NCBI GenBank assembly: GCA_938002815.1
Contig: CALKZT010000014.1
Coordinates: forward strand, 1-42,301
Length of the DNA stretch: 42,301 nucleotides
Source of the DNA: an uncultured bacterium
GTDB lineage: Bacteria; Desulfobacterota; DSM-4660; Desulfatiglandales; CALKZT01
Reading direction: 5' to 3'
Shown piece by piece: positions 25,632 through 34,232 of this stretch (the first letter of the stretch is position 1; each line of letters opens with the position of its first letter). Below the pieces are notes generated by a model. That model was not told where the DNA came from, did not search any database, and saw only the letters and a program-made list of their open reading frames with translations. Made by a program: the position numbers and the translations under genes.

Positions 25632-26819
25632 CTATTCTATTCCTCCAGCTGCCCTAGATACCTCCCATGATGCCTCTGTGTATTTAAACAAAGTAGAGGT
25701 CCTGTAAGTGTCATACTGTAGCCTGTAGTCATCTATGAGATGTTCTGTAAATGGAAGCCCTGTCTTTTCAAAGAATTTCTCCCAGCCTATCCTCTCTGCC
25801 CAATCTCCCAATCTTTCATATTTCTTTGCGTCCTTTGCATAGGCTTCCAGGATCTTTTTCACTGCATCACAGACCTCTGGGAACCTGGGGAAGTTGTTGG
25901 GCAGCCAGGGGACTACCACCTTTGAGAACTTAGGCGGGGTAATCCTGTTGGAGACCTTCCCTCCTGCAAGGACTGTTACCCCGTCACCTTCCTTGTCTGC
26001 CAAGGGAAGGGCCATGCACATGGTATAGCAGTTTCCACAGAACATGCAGCGGTCTTCCTTGATCTTCACCGTCTTCTTGCCTGTCTCTGTCTTGGAAGGG
26101 GAGATAGCTCCAGTGGGACAAGCAGCTATGACCAGCGGGATCTCGCAGACAGATTCCAACACCTCATTATCCACAATGGGGGGTTTCCTGTGATATCCAA
26201 GGAGGGCTATATCGGAGCAATGGACTGCGCCACACATATTCAGGCAGCATGCCATGGAGACCCTCACCTGGGCAGGGAGCTTCATGGACTGGAAATACTC
26301 AAAGAGCTCATCCATCAAGGCCTTGACCATGGAGGAGGCATCTGTAGCCGGGGTGTGGCAGTGGATATAACCCTGGGTGTGAACTACACTGGTTACACCG
26401 GCACCTGTGCCGCCTATGGGGAATTTATAGCTCCCTGAAACGTGTTTCCTGCTCTGGAGATCTTTCTTGAGGGCCTCTACCTTTTCAAGGCTATCCACCA
26501 TGAACTCTATGTTGTTCCTGGTGGTCCATCTCACATAACCATCACAGTGTTTGTCTGCTATCTCGCAGATCTCCCTCACATGTTCTGTGGTCATGAACCT
26601 TGCGCCACCACACCTTACCGTATAAACCTTTTCCCCTGTCTCAGAGACGTGTACAAGCACCCCGGGTTCAAGTATTTCATGGTATAGCCATTTCCCATAG
26701 TTGCGCTGGATTATGGGTGGGAAATACTGCCAAAAGTGTCTTGGCCCCAAATCCGTAATCCTGTTTTCCATGGGTTTTTCTGGGTTATATCTGCCAAGCC
26801 TTTCAGTGGATAATTTCAT
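25632..26819 (-). CDS. dsrB: Dissimilatory sulfite reductase beta subunit
   Basis: The protein has 395 residues. The siroheme half-site region reads [18 protein letters not shown]. The ferredoxin insert shows CPTGAIS and [16 protein letters not shown]. It pairs with DsrA in the alpha2beta2 enzyme that reduces sulfite and, with DsrC, makes a DsrC trisulfide. Motif order and length fit bacterial reductive DsrB, slightly longer than usual. The dsrA stop is 13 bases upstream. No missing cysteine was seen. Confidence 0.97.
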   Translation of the reverse strand: MKLSTERLGRYNPEKPMENRITDLGPRHFWQYFPPIIQRNYGKWLYHEILEPGVLVHVSETGEKVYTVRCGGARFMTTEHVREICEIADKHCDGYVRWTTRNNIEFMVDSLEKVEALKKDLQSRKHVSGSYKFPIGGTGAGVTSVVHTQGYIHCHTPATDASSMVKALMDELFEYFQSMKLPAQVRVSMACCLNMCGAVHCSDIALLGYHRKPPIVDNEVLESVCEIPLVIAACPTGAISPSKTETGKKTVKIKEDRCMFCGNCYTMCMALPLADKEGDGVTVLAGGKVSNRITPPKFSKVVVPWLPNNFPRFPEVCDAVKKILEAYAKDAKKYERLGDWAERIGWEKFFEKTGLPFTEHLIDDYRLQYDTYRTSTLFKYTEASWEVSRAAGGIE

Positions 26820-26832
26820 CTCTTACGCCCTC

Positions 26833-28251
26833 CTATCTCTTGTGTCTGGCTCTGTAATCTTTGATATCGCGCTTCCATCCTCCGGGCACATCTTCCTCCC
26901 TCCAGAAGATGTATGGGTTGCTCCTGGGCTCTTTTACCATCTGAGGCATGGGCGGAATTCCCAAGACCTCTAAGAACTTGGGTATGCCATATCTCTGTAT
27001 CAGCTCGCCAAGCCTTTCACGGTTTTTCCCCTCTTCCATCCACCAATCCCATGTCTTTTCTATGATCTGCTTTATGTTGTCATAAGGTGGTTCTGCCTTC
27101 ATGAAAGGTATGATTAGCACGCCCAGCTGGGCACCTTCCAGTATGGGGGCCTTGGCTCCAAAAAGCATGCTCAGGCCAGTGTCTATCCCTGGCCTTAGGG
27201 CCCTGGGCATGACATTTATACAGTGCATACACCTGGTGCACTCTTTGTTGTCAATCATTAGCTTCCCGTCTTCCATCCACATGCACTGGGTGGGGCAGAG
27301 GTCTATTACCTCCTTTTGGATGTCAAACTTACCCCAGTCCCTACCTACATGGGCTCCGCCGTTGGGGACTATCTCCCCTGCAATGTAGGCCTTAACTGCC
27401 TCTTGATCGATCCTTATTTCGTCCCTCCAAGTACCTATGAAGGCGATGTCTGCACGAGCCACTGATGCAACGCAGCAATTGGGACACCCATCAAACTTGA
27501 ATTTGAATTTGTAAGGGAATGCGGGCCTGTGGAGCTCGTCTTGATAATAGGTAGTGAGTTCGTAGCAGAGGTCCTGGGTGTCTATGCACGACCACTCACA
27601 CCTGGCCTTGCCTAGGCAGCACTCAGGAGTCCTTAGGTTTGATCCAGACCCACCCAAGTCCTGATCCAAGACATGGGTCAGTTCAAAGAAGATTGGCTCT
27701 AATTGCTCTGTGAAGGTTCCCAGCATGATGATATCGCCTGTGGAGCCATGCATGTTCAACATAGAACTGCCCCTATAGTCCCACAGGTCACAAAGGGTTC
27801 TGAGGTAATCTGTGTTGTAAAATTTGCTTGCTGGCTGGTTTACACGGATAGTGTGAAAGTGTGCAATGGAGGGAAATTGCTCTTGAAGGTCAGAGTAACG
27901 ACCAATAACTCCACCACCGTATCCAAACACCCCGACGATGCCGCCATGCTTCCAGTGGGTTTCCCCATGCTCAAAGGATAGCTCTAACTGCCCCAAGAGG
28001 TCCTCGATAACATCCCTTTCTATCATAAGCCTGTCTTGCCCCAGCTTCTTTCTGTGTAAAGCACCCCTTTTTGCATCGGCCACAAAACTTGGCCAGGGCC
28101 CTGACTCTAACTGTTCACACATGGGGATGGGATGTTTTACCTTGAAGTTTTTGAGTTCCTCTTCAGTGTAATTATGAAGTTCTTCATCCGAATAGATTCG
28201 AGTCTCTTGGTACTTGATTTCCTTTTCCTCTCTCTTTGGCTTAAATTCCAT
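26833..28251 (-). CDS. dsrA: Dissimilatory sulfite reductase alpha subunit
   Basis: The protein has 472 residues, some 30 more than typical DsrA; the extra length seems to lie at the N-terminus (acidic Lys/Glu-rich KPKREEKEIKYQET) and the C-terminal tail. The catalytic siroheme-[4Fe-4S] ligands are intact: C-x5-C near 213 (CLGKARC) and C-x3-C near 255 (GCPNCC). A ferredoxin domain with CPTQCMW and CTRCMHC lies at ~317-345. It carries out six-electron reduction of sulfite in the cytoplasm. AAGGAGG lies eight bases before the ATG. First gene of dsrABD, with the candidate promoter at 28406-28435. Confidence 0.97.
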   Translation of the reverse strand: MEFKPKREEKEIKYQETRIYSDEELHNYTEEELKNFKVKHPIPMCEQLESGPWPSFVADAKRGALHRKKLGQDRLMIERDVIEDLLGQLELSFEHGETHWKHGGIVGVFGYGGGVIGRYSDLQEQFPSIAHFHTIRVNQPASKFYNTDYLRTLCDLWDYRGSSMLNMHGSTGDIIMLGTFTEQLEPIFFELTHVLDQDLGGSGSNLRTPECCLGKARCEWSCIDTQDLCYELTTYYQDELHRPAFPYKFKFKFDGCPNCCVASVARADIAFIGTWRDEIRIDQEAVKAYIAGEIVPNGGAHVGRDWGKFDIQKEVIDLCPTQCMWMEDGKLMIDNKECTRCMHCINVMPRALRPGIDTGLSMLFGAKAPILEGAQLGVLIIPFMKAEPPYDNIKQIIEKTWDWWMEEGKNRERLGELIQRYGIPKFLEVLGIPPMPQMVKEPRSNPYIFWREEDVPGGWKRDIKDYRARHKR

Positions 28252-28531
28252 ACGTTAGCCTCCTTTTTTTAAATATAGTTTATTTTAGCTTCGTTAGGTT
28301 AAAAATATGTCTCTTTTTACCACCTCCCCCTCAAACTCCCCAAATGGGCTAATTCTATATTTTTTGCCTTTATTAACGTTTACAATAGAGAAACAAACCT
28401 CAGTTTCTATATCGAATGGGAGAATCCTTTGTCAACAAAAAAAGCTTTTAAAATCCTATTAGTTGGGATTGCACCAGGGCTTCAAAGCTGCATAATGGTC
28501 ATGTTTGGAAAATCCTAAAGGTAGGGCGGCT
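28252..28531. other. Divergent intergenic region between dsrA and cbiA
   Basis: This 280-base gap holds the dsrA leader (~148 bases) and promoter on the minus strand. AT-rich tracts are present and no gene was seen. For cbiA no convincing promoter was recognised. Confidence 0.4.
28406..28435 (-). promoter_or_regulatory. Promoter of dsrABD
   Basis: On the minus strand TTGACA (28435-28430) is 18 bases from TATAGA (28411-28406). The start point near 28399 leaves a 148-base leader before the dsrA ATG, long enough for regulation. The -35 lies within a small palindrome (TTTGT-CA-ACAAA). Confidence 0.55.
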
Positions 28532-29932
28532 ATGTTACATATTCCAAGATTGGTAATTGCAGGGCTAAGGGGTGGTTCAGGCAAGACTATTCTCTCCATT
28601 GGGCTTCTCAGCGAGTTGAATGGCAGGGGACTAAAGGTACTGGGTTTTAAAAAGGGGCCTGATTTCATAGACCCCGGATGGCTCAGTCTTGCATGCGGGT
28701 ACCCCTGTAGAAATTTGGACCCTTACATCATGGATGAAAAGAACATTCTCAATCACTTTGCCTCCGTTGGTATGGGGTATGACATAACAATAATAGAGGG
28801 GAATAGAGGTATTTTTGATGGGTTAGACCAGAAAGGCACCTTTTCTACTGCACAACTTTCAAAGCTCCTGAGGGCACCCGTATGTCTCATCGTAGATGTT
28901 ACCATGGCTACCACAACAGTCGCTGCCTTGGTGAAGGGGTGCCAGGTCTTTGACCCGGAGGTGGACCTAAGGGCAGTAATAATCAATAGGGTAGCCACAA
29001 CCAGGCAAGAGAGCTTGATAAAAAAGGCCATCGAGGAAGCATGCGGAATTCCTGTGGTAGGTGCTATTCCCCGAAAGATGGAAAACCCATTCCCGGAAAG
29101 GCACATGGGGCTATTGCCATATCAAGAAAATGAGGAGGCATTTAAGGCGGTGGAATGGGCCAGAAGGCTTGTGGGGAAACATGTAGACGTGGAAATTTTG
29201 AGGGAGATTGCTTATTCCGCTCCTCCTTTAGAGGTCAACAAGGGAGGGTTAGGGCCTTCCCTGGGGGCCAATTCAGTAAAGATAGGGGTCTTGCTGGACA
29301 AGGCCTTTTGGTTTTATTACCCTGAAAACCTGGAACTCCTCCGCTCCTTAGGTGCCCAATTGGTCTATCTGGACTCCCTTAGGGATAGGGAAGTTACAGA
29401 TATACACGGGATATACGTGGGAGGTGGCTTTCCAGAAACCCAGGCAGTGGCCTTAGCCAAGAACGAGGGATTCAGAAAGAGGTTGGGACAAATGATCCAA
29501 AATGGGCTTCCGGTATATGCAGAATGTGGAGGACTCATATACCTTGGGAAGGAAGTCCACTACAAGGGCAATACTTATCCTATGTTGGATATATTCCCCA
29601 TAAGGTTTGAGTTTCAAAGCCGTCCTGCTGGCCATGGTTATACAGAGTTTGTGGCGGAAAAACCAAACCCCTATTACGAGATGAACAGACCCATAAAGGG
29701 ACATGAATTCCACTACAGTATCCCAAGGCTTCTTAACGAGAATGCCTCAGAGTTTGTGTTCAGGGTCTTGAGGGGAAACGGTTTTGACGGGAAAAGGGAC
29801 GGTATAATGAAGGGAGCGGTTTTGGGCACCTATATGCATGTGCATGCCTTGGGAGAAAAACAGTGGGCAGAAGGGTTGGTGGAGCTATCAGAACTCTTTT
29901 CCCTAAAGGCTATTGGTAGGTTAGCCCCTTAG
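28532..29932 (+). CDS. cbiA: Cobyrinate a,c-diamide synthase
   Basis: This encodes 466 residues from the ATG at 28532; a TTG nine codons earlier extends the frame but lacks a ribosome site. It amidates cobyrinate at a and c using glutamine and ATP in anaerobic cobalamin synthesis. P-loop GLRGGSGKT (10-18), then KKGPDFIDPGW and EGNRGIFDG, the CbiA signature. The C-terminal class I glutamine amidotransferase has its nucleophile in YAECGGLIYL (Cys ~331). In many sulfate reducers cbiA sits with dsrABD; here it is divergent from dsrA. The connection is shared tetrapyrrole chemistry (siroheme in DsrAB), but CbiA itself makes no siroheme. Confidence 0.93.
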   Translation: MLHIPRLVIAGLRGGSGKTILSIGLLSELNGRGLKVLGFKKGPDFIDPGWLSLACGYPCRNLDPYIMDEKNILNHFASVGMGYDITIIEGNRGIFDGLDQKGTFSTAQLSKLLRAPVCLIVDVTMATTTVAALVKGCQVFDPEVDLRAVIINRVATTRQESLIKKAIEEACGIPVVGAIPRKMENPFPERHMGLLPYQENEEAFKAVEWARRLVGKHVDVEILREIAYSAPPLEVNKGGLGPSLGANSVKIGVLLDKAFWFYYPENLELLRSLGAQLVYLDSLRDREVTDIHGIYVGGGFPETQAVALAKNEGFRKRLGQMIQNGLPVYAECGGLIYLGKEVHYKGNTYPMLDIFPIRFEFQSRPAGHGYTEFVAEKPNPYYEMNRPIKGHEFHYSIPRLLNENASEFVFRVLRGNGFDGKRDGIMKGAVLGTYMHVHALGEKQWAEGLVELSELFSLKAIGRLAP

Positions 29933-30069
29933 CATACTACTCTCAGCACCTCATCCGGCCTCCAGAGGGATAACTCCTTCGTATTTTGGCCCATATCCCT
30001 CGATCCCGATCCTGAAACTACTATGGGTGGGCCTGCCAGGGCCAAAAGATGAGTATTTCTAAAACAGCT
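29929..30069 (-). pseudogene. Possible 3' fragment of a lost gene
   Basis: A 46-codon open stretch converges with cbiA, sharing its stop region, and reads like protein: HLLALAGPPIVVSGSGSR then LSLWRPDEVLRVVC, with no frame break. No start codon with a ribosome site is seen, and stop codons bound it upstream. Its family was not recognised. It lies in a region with other broken genes, so a remnant is plausible; chance is not excluded. Confidence 0.3.
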
Positions 30070-30431
30070 TTACCATGGATTCCAAAGAAAAGTCTACCCT
30101 ATGGGATAACACCTGAGGGCTGGATACAATCAAACTATGAGAGGTTAGGTAACCTAAGTAGTATCTTCAAAAAAATAGCAGCAAAGATCTTGCGTATGTA
30201 ATCGAGTTCGGTAAAGGGACAAGCTGGAAGCTACAGCCTGGAACAAAAAAGAGCATAGATTCTAAGTCTATCGAAACCTTGTGAAACAAAGCAAGACTAC
30301 AGTGTGCCATTTATTTGTAAAGCTGGCGATATGGATGACAGTTAAATTGGGCAATGAGAAGTATTTCCTTGACTTGTGTTTCTCTATGTAATAGAAGATT
30401 TCTACCTAATCTGATAGGGTGGAGTGCTTCC
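30070..30431. other. Non-coding stretch before a truncated permease
   Basis: No gene was recognised. A short palindrome (TTAGG-TAA-CCTAA, near 30144) lies in it. It is part of the decaying segment at 29.9-32.3 kb. Confidence 0.35.
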
Positions 30432-30854
30432 ATGAAAAGGTGGATCTTTGTATCTCTTGTTGCAATGCTCTTAGTCCCTCGTGTGGTGCTTGGGGCAGAG
30501 TCTGGCGTCTCAACCGGTATGGCCTGGTGGGGATGGGTTATTTTGCTCTTTGTGGTCACATTTGCCATGGGTATTGTGGCAGTGCTTGGGGGAGTAGGTG
30601 GGGGGGTGCCTTTTGTGCCCATAATCAGTGGGTTTTTCCCTTTCCACCTGGATTTTGTAAGGGGAGCAGGGTTATTGGTGGCACTCTCTGGCGCCCTGGC
30701 TGCAGGGCCTGGTCTCCTTAAGCTCAACATTGCAAGTTTAAGGCTTGCTATACCTGTTGCCCTCATAGCCTCATTTTGTTCCATAATTGGCGCCATGATA
30801 GGACTAGCCCTCCCAACAAAGATCGTCCAAACAGCTTTGGGAGCCACATATTAG
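30432..30854 (+). pseudogene. Truncated TauE/SafE (TSUP) permease, N-terminal third only
   Basis: From the ATG at 30432 (GGTGGAG seven bases upstream) 140 residues are read: a signal-like start MKRWIFVSLVAMLL, then membrane helices with GIVAVLGGVGGGVPFVPI, the GxGGG family hallmark, and LNIASLRLAIPVALIASFCSIIGA. The frame stops after IVQTALGATY, where intact TSUP proteins continue for another half of the protein (the copy at 34936-36222 has 428 residues). No continuation was found in the next ~100 bases in any frame I read. Probably a deletion remnant of a sulfite/sulfonate-type exporter paralogue. Confidence 0.7.
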
Positions 30855-30952
30855 TATTGACCTTGAGACCTTGAGAATTTCCCTAGCCATCCCTTGCTCG
30901 CCTGCCTCTCAAAGGCCGCTGCCGTAAAGCCCCTTTCAATGGCCTCCAGTTT

Positions 30953-31336
30953 TCACCTGGCCTCTATCTTTTTAAGCAATCTTGTTATGTCTTCTAGAAA
31001 ACATCCCATATCCAGCGGTAGCAGGTAATCTGCCAATGCACCCATATTCATACCTGCTATGGACAGGTGGATTTTCTTTGGCCTGTTTACTATGACGACT
31101 CCGGTGTCAGGCCTTTTATTTTTTATCTCCCTGAAGATCTTCAGGCCGTCTGTATCCAAGGCGTCCAGGCACAGGATAACCAGCCTCAGTGCCTTAGCTC
31201 GTAGGTATCTGGGCATCTCTTCAGGGCTTTTTACCTTGATGAGCCTGGCCTCCGGCTCATCAAGGGTATCAGGCAAGATATTGGCTATGGGAGAGCCTCC
31301 ACCCAGCACAAGAATCAGGGAATTGGATCTTCTCAT
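30953..31336 (-). CDS. Receiver-like protein lacking the phospho-aspartate
   Basis: The protein has 127 residues with a receiver-fold layout: LVILCLDALDTDGLKIFREI aligns to LVxLDLxxPxxDGLxLLxxI, but the phosphorylated Asp is replaced by Cys, the conserved Lys region reads DYLLPLD instead of DYLxKP, and the N-terminal acidic pair is missing (LILVLGGGSP). It therefore cannot be phosphorylated in the usual way. It is the last gene of a minus-strand unit behind the degraded kinase. It could be a phosphorylation-independent binding partner or another decaying gene. Confidence 0.7.
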   Translation of the reverse strand: MRRSNSLILVLGGGSPIANILPDTLDEPEARLIKVKSPEEMPRYLRAKALRLVILCLDALDTDGLKIFREIKNKRPDTGVVIVNRPKKIHLSIAGMNMGALADYLLPLDMGCFLEDITRLLKKIEAR

Positions 31337-31337
31337 C

Positions 31338-31442
31338 TCATGCCTCTACAATTACATAATGGAACTGTAAGTGAGCCAGCCCTACATTCTCTAAGAATTC
31401 TTCTAATGAGCCCTTTGCCGATCCCTTTAACTCGGAGCCCAT
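31338..31442 (-). CDS. Small open reading frame of unknown function
   Basis: A 34-codon frame from ATG 31442, MGSELKGSAKGSLEEFLENV then GLAHLQFHYVIVEA, ends one base before the next gene's ATG. The coupling suggests real translation or the tail of a once longer protein, since the frame is open further upstream (EEGFREEALEI) to a stop near the degraded kinase end. No family recognised. Confidence 0.35.
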   Translation of the reverse strand: MGSELKGSAKGSLEEFLENVGLAHLQFHYVIVEA

Positions 31443-31461
31443 GATTTCCAAAGCCTCTTCT

Positions 31462-32321
31462 CTAAACCCTTCCTCTGCCAGTTGGTTTTATAGGAAGGTA
31501 AATATAAAACGTAGTGCCCACTCCTTCCTTGCTCTCCACCTTTATGATACAGCCAAGCTTAGTGACAATCCCATATGTAATTTAATCAACCCTGCCTTTT
31601 CATTGATTACAGCAAGAGGGTTATTTATTTCATGGGCAACACCAGCTGCAAGTCTTCCAATTGAACTAAGCTTATGTGAGTGTTCCAATTCTCTAAATGC
31701 TATTTCTCTTTTTTTGTCAGATTCCATCAAGCTTATTACCATGCTTGCAGTTATTCTGTATATCAGGAATACTATCACCACAACGCTTATTATGTAAATA
31801 ACAAGTATGTCTGTCCTTAGTGTTTCCCAGGTTTTCATGATAAGTGATGTAGGTATTACTATAACAAGGAAAAACTTCAGATCGTAAGGACCTGAGTAGG
31901 TGACCTGGATGCCGGTTTCGCCGTCAATAAGGCCCAGATCTACAAAGCCACCGAATTCAGATCTGAGTAACCCAAGTATCCTCTCTAAGTTCCTGTTATC
32001 GCAGAGGGAGTTGATATCGTAGGCTGATGATATGAGTCTCAAGAGATTCAGCCTCTCTTCCAAAAAGAGCTGAAACGAATGCCTGGTCTTGGCGGCAAGT
32101 GTATTGAATGGTGTAACTGCTTCTGCGAGGAGCGCCCTGTGGTATTGCATAAATCCCAATATAGTCATGGTAGTGAGGGGCAATAGGACAACTGTCAAGA
32201 CCACGGTCCTCAGGTTTCTGAGCATCTTCTTATACCTTTGGGGCATTTCCTTGGCAGGGGTTGCCTCCCTAAAGAGGTTGCCCAGTATGTTTTTCATTCC
32301 AATTTGATCCTCAGAGGCCAA
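31462..32321 (-). pseudogene. Degraded Cache sensor histidine kinase with two large internal deletions
   Basis: The start is intact: a TM helix (TVVLTVVLLPLTTMTILGF) and the first part of a Cache domain (FVDLGLIDGETGIQVTYSGP). Compared with the paralogue at 36696-38414, ~170 residues of Cache are missing in frame after SGPYDL, and the text resumes at the second TM (FFLVIVIPTSL). The HisKA helix with His is present (AAGVAHEINNPLAVI). Then ~150 residues including the N box and most of HATPase are lost and the reading frame breaks: the normal frame stops at 31542, but another frame carries YGIVTKLGCIIKVESKEG then VGTTFYIYLP, the end of the ATPase domain, to a TAG at 31462. It cannot bind ATP and is very likely inactive. 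Confidence 0.75.
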
Positions 32322-32652
32322 GTATGTCTCCTGGTTTGAGTTTCCCTTCCATATATGCCTTTAAGACTGATTTGGCAGGGCCTATTATGTTGTCGAGCAC
32401 CTTTATCCTCTTCCACTCCAGGTATCTAAAGTATTCCTCCTCTATCCCACCGCATATTAAGGTGGTTGCACCTTCTTTGAGCAAGAACTGGCATAGCTCC
32501 TCGTTAGAGGCCTGGGGTAAGACAAAGAGTCTTTCTCCTTTTATGGCCCCTTCTTCCACAGAAAAGACCATCACCTCTGGGGTGAGGTCAAATCTGGGGG
32601 CCACCAGGTCTCCCACGACAGGTATCACTATCGTCTCAGAATGGAGGCCCAT
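32311..32652 (-). CDS. NifX/NifB-like dinitrogenase iron-molybdenum cofactor-type domain protein
   Basis: The protein has 113 residues with the small fold found in NifX, NafY and MTH1175-type proteins: IVIPVVGDLVAPRFDLTPE then TTLICGGIEEEYFRYLEWKRI. Family members bind Fe-S or FeMo-cofactor precursors; in bacteria without nitrogenase genes nearby, as here, the ligand is unknown. It starts three bases after the sigma-54 activator gene stops and overlaps the kinase remnant by 11 bases, so the three form one operon. Confidence 0.75.
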   Translation of the reverse strand: MGLHSETIVIPVVGDLVAPRFDLTPEVMVFSVEEGAIKGERLFVLPQASNEELCQFLLKEGATTLICGGIEEEYFRYLEWKRIKVLDNIIGPAKSVLKAYMEGKLKPGDILGL

Positions 32653-32655
32653 CTC

Positions 32656-34017
32656 CTACAACCCATAAATCTTCATCTTCCTCCAGAGGGTGCTCCTGCC
32701 CCAGCCCAACATGGCAGCAGCCCTGCCTTTTTTCCCTTTGGCCCTCAAGAGGGCTTCAATTATCATCTTCTTTTCTACCTGCCTCCAGTTTGGATCATTC
32801 TCCCCCAGGGCCGCAGGGGCGGTCTCCCCGTAGACCTTGGCCGGAAGGGTTTCGATTCTTTCAGATTCTAAGACATAGGGAGGCAGGTGATTGAGTGAGA
32901 TCTGGGATTCGTCACATATGGTAACCGCATATTCTATTATGTTTCTAAGCTCCCTTATGTTTCCAGGGAATGGGTAATGTCTTAAGAGGTCCCAGGTCTC
33001 TTGGCTTAAGCCAACTACCCCTTTCTTTGCCTTGACAGACAGATGGTGCACAAAATAGTCCACAAGGAGTTTTAAATCATCACCGCGTTCCCTTAAAGGT
33101 GGAAGGTGAAGCCTCACCACGTTAAGCCTGTATAAGAGGTCCTGTCTGAATGTCCCTTCCTTTACCATCCTCTCCAGATCCCTGTGGGTTGCGGCAATTA
33201 TCCTTACGTCCACCTTAATTCCCTTGGTACTTCCCAAGGGATAGATGATCTTATCGTCCAAAAAGGTCAGAAGCTTCACCTGGAGTGATAAGGGCAAATC
33301 ACCGATCTCGGTAAGATAAAGGGTGCCATTATGGGCCAGCCTAAACCTGCCGGGTTTGGATTCTGTGGCTCCAGTGAAGGCCCCTTTCTCGTGACCGAAG
33401 AGTTCTGATTCCAGTAAGGTCTCTGGCACAGCCCCACAGTTCACCTTAACAAAAGGCCCCTTTGCCCTACCTGACGCCTCGTGAATGGCTTCTGCCAACA
33501 AATCCTTACCCGTTCCGGTCTCTCCTGTGATCAAGACAGGGGAGTCTGTCTCCGCTATCAAGGGTAGGAGCTTGAAGACCTTTTCTATGGCAGGAGACTT
33601 ACCTATCATTCTGCCGAAGCGATAGGTCCTATCCCAGGCAAACCCCTTTTCAAAGACCTTGCTCGTATCCTCGAGGCATTCCATGTACGCCAACAACTCG
33701 CCTTTCTCCCCCGTAACGGTGGAAAAGGTGCTTCTCACATTTATCCTCTTTCTAAAAAAGGTCATAAGATCAGAATCCAGGGATACCTCAAAGGGGTTTT
33801 TCTCCTTTTGAAGGGGGCAGTTATCACTGCAGATCCTCTGCCTAAGTACAGCACAACAGGGAACCCCTCTTATCTTTGCGGAGTCCCACCCCAGAAGGGA
33901 CTCAAAGGCCTTATTTGCAAAGATTATCCTCTTTTTTTCATCTATGAGACAGATGGCCAAAGGCACATGGTCCAAAAATCTAGATAGGTACGCAAGCTTA
34001 TTCCCCTCTATGGGCAC
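32656..34017 (-). CDS. PAS-containing sigma-54-dependent transcriptional activator
   Basis: This encodes 453 residues from the GTG at 34017, seven bases after GGAGG. PAS domain (~10-115) with four cysteines in CCAVLRQRICSDNCPLQ, a pattern found in sulfate-reducer activators that could sense redox or bind metal. The AAA+ domain (~134-370) has Walker A GETGTGKD, GAFTGATES (sigma-54 contact), and the sensor segments AATHRDLERM and RLNVVRLHLPPLRER. A Fis-type helix-turn-helix at the end: KKGRAAAMLGWGRSTLWRK. It should melt -24/-12 promoters; I did not find a clear sigma-54 site nearby. Regulation by the PAS rather than by a receiver domain is implied. Confidence 0.92.
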   Translation of the reverse strand: MPIEGNKLAYLSRFLDHVPLAICLIDEKKRIIFANKAFESLLGWDSAKIRGVPCCAVLRQRICSDNCPLQKEKNPFEVSLDSDLMTFFRKRINVRSTFSTVTGEKGELLAYMECLEDTSKVFEKGFAWDRTYRFGRMIGKSPAIEKVFKLLPLIAETDSPVLITGETGTGKDLLAEAIHEASGRAKGPFVKVNCGAVPETLLESELFGHEKGAFTGATESKPGRFRLAHNGTLYLTEIGDLPLSLQVKLLTFLDDKIIYPLGSTKGIKVDVRIIAATHRDLERMVKEGTFRQDLLYRLNVVRLHLPPLRERGDDLKLLVDYFVHHLSVKAKKGVVGLSQETWDLLRHYPFPGNIRELRNIIEYAVTICDESQISLNHLPPYVLESERIETLPAKVYGETAPAALGENDPNWRQVEKKMIIEALLRAKGKKGRAAAMLGWGRSTLWRKMKIYGL

Positions 34018-34185
34018 CTGATTGCCTCCAGCATATCCTTAGAAAAATAATGAAACCACTTGTTACATGACCAATATTCTTGCCCCTTTTTGGGGGACAA
34101 AGTAAAAAACCTGACAACCAAATATTCTCAATATGTATCTCCTTGTGTCAAGGAAAACCGGGAAACAGAGGAAATGACGGAAGTT

Positions 34186-34224
34186 CTGCTGCCTGCCAAA
34201 AAGGGTTCCATAGACAGGCAGCAG
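34186..34224 (-). terminator. Stem-loop downstream of the membrane protein gene
   Basis: CTGCTGCCTG (34186-34195) and CAGGCAGCAG (34215-34224) are perfect 10-bp arms around a 19-base loop, just beyond the stop at 34233. There is no U-run on the minus strand, so it may act as a Rho-type or mRNA end-protecting hairpin. Confidence 0.55.
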
Positions 34225-34232
34225 GATAAAGA

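Noticed and set aside
34067-34150. Possible sigma-54 (-24/-12) promoter upstream of the activator gene
   Set aside because: No GG-N10-GC pattern of adequate quality was found in the AT-rich stretch.
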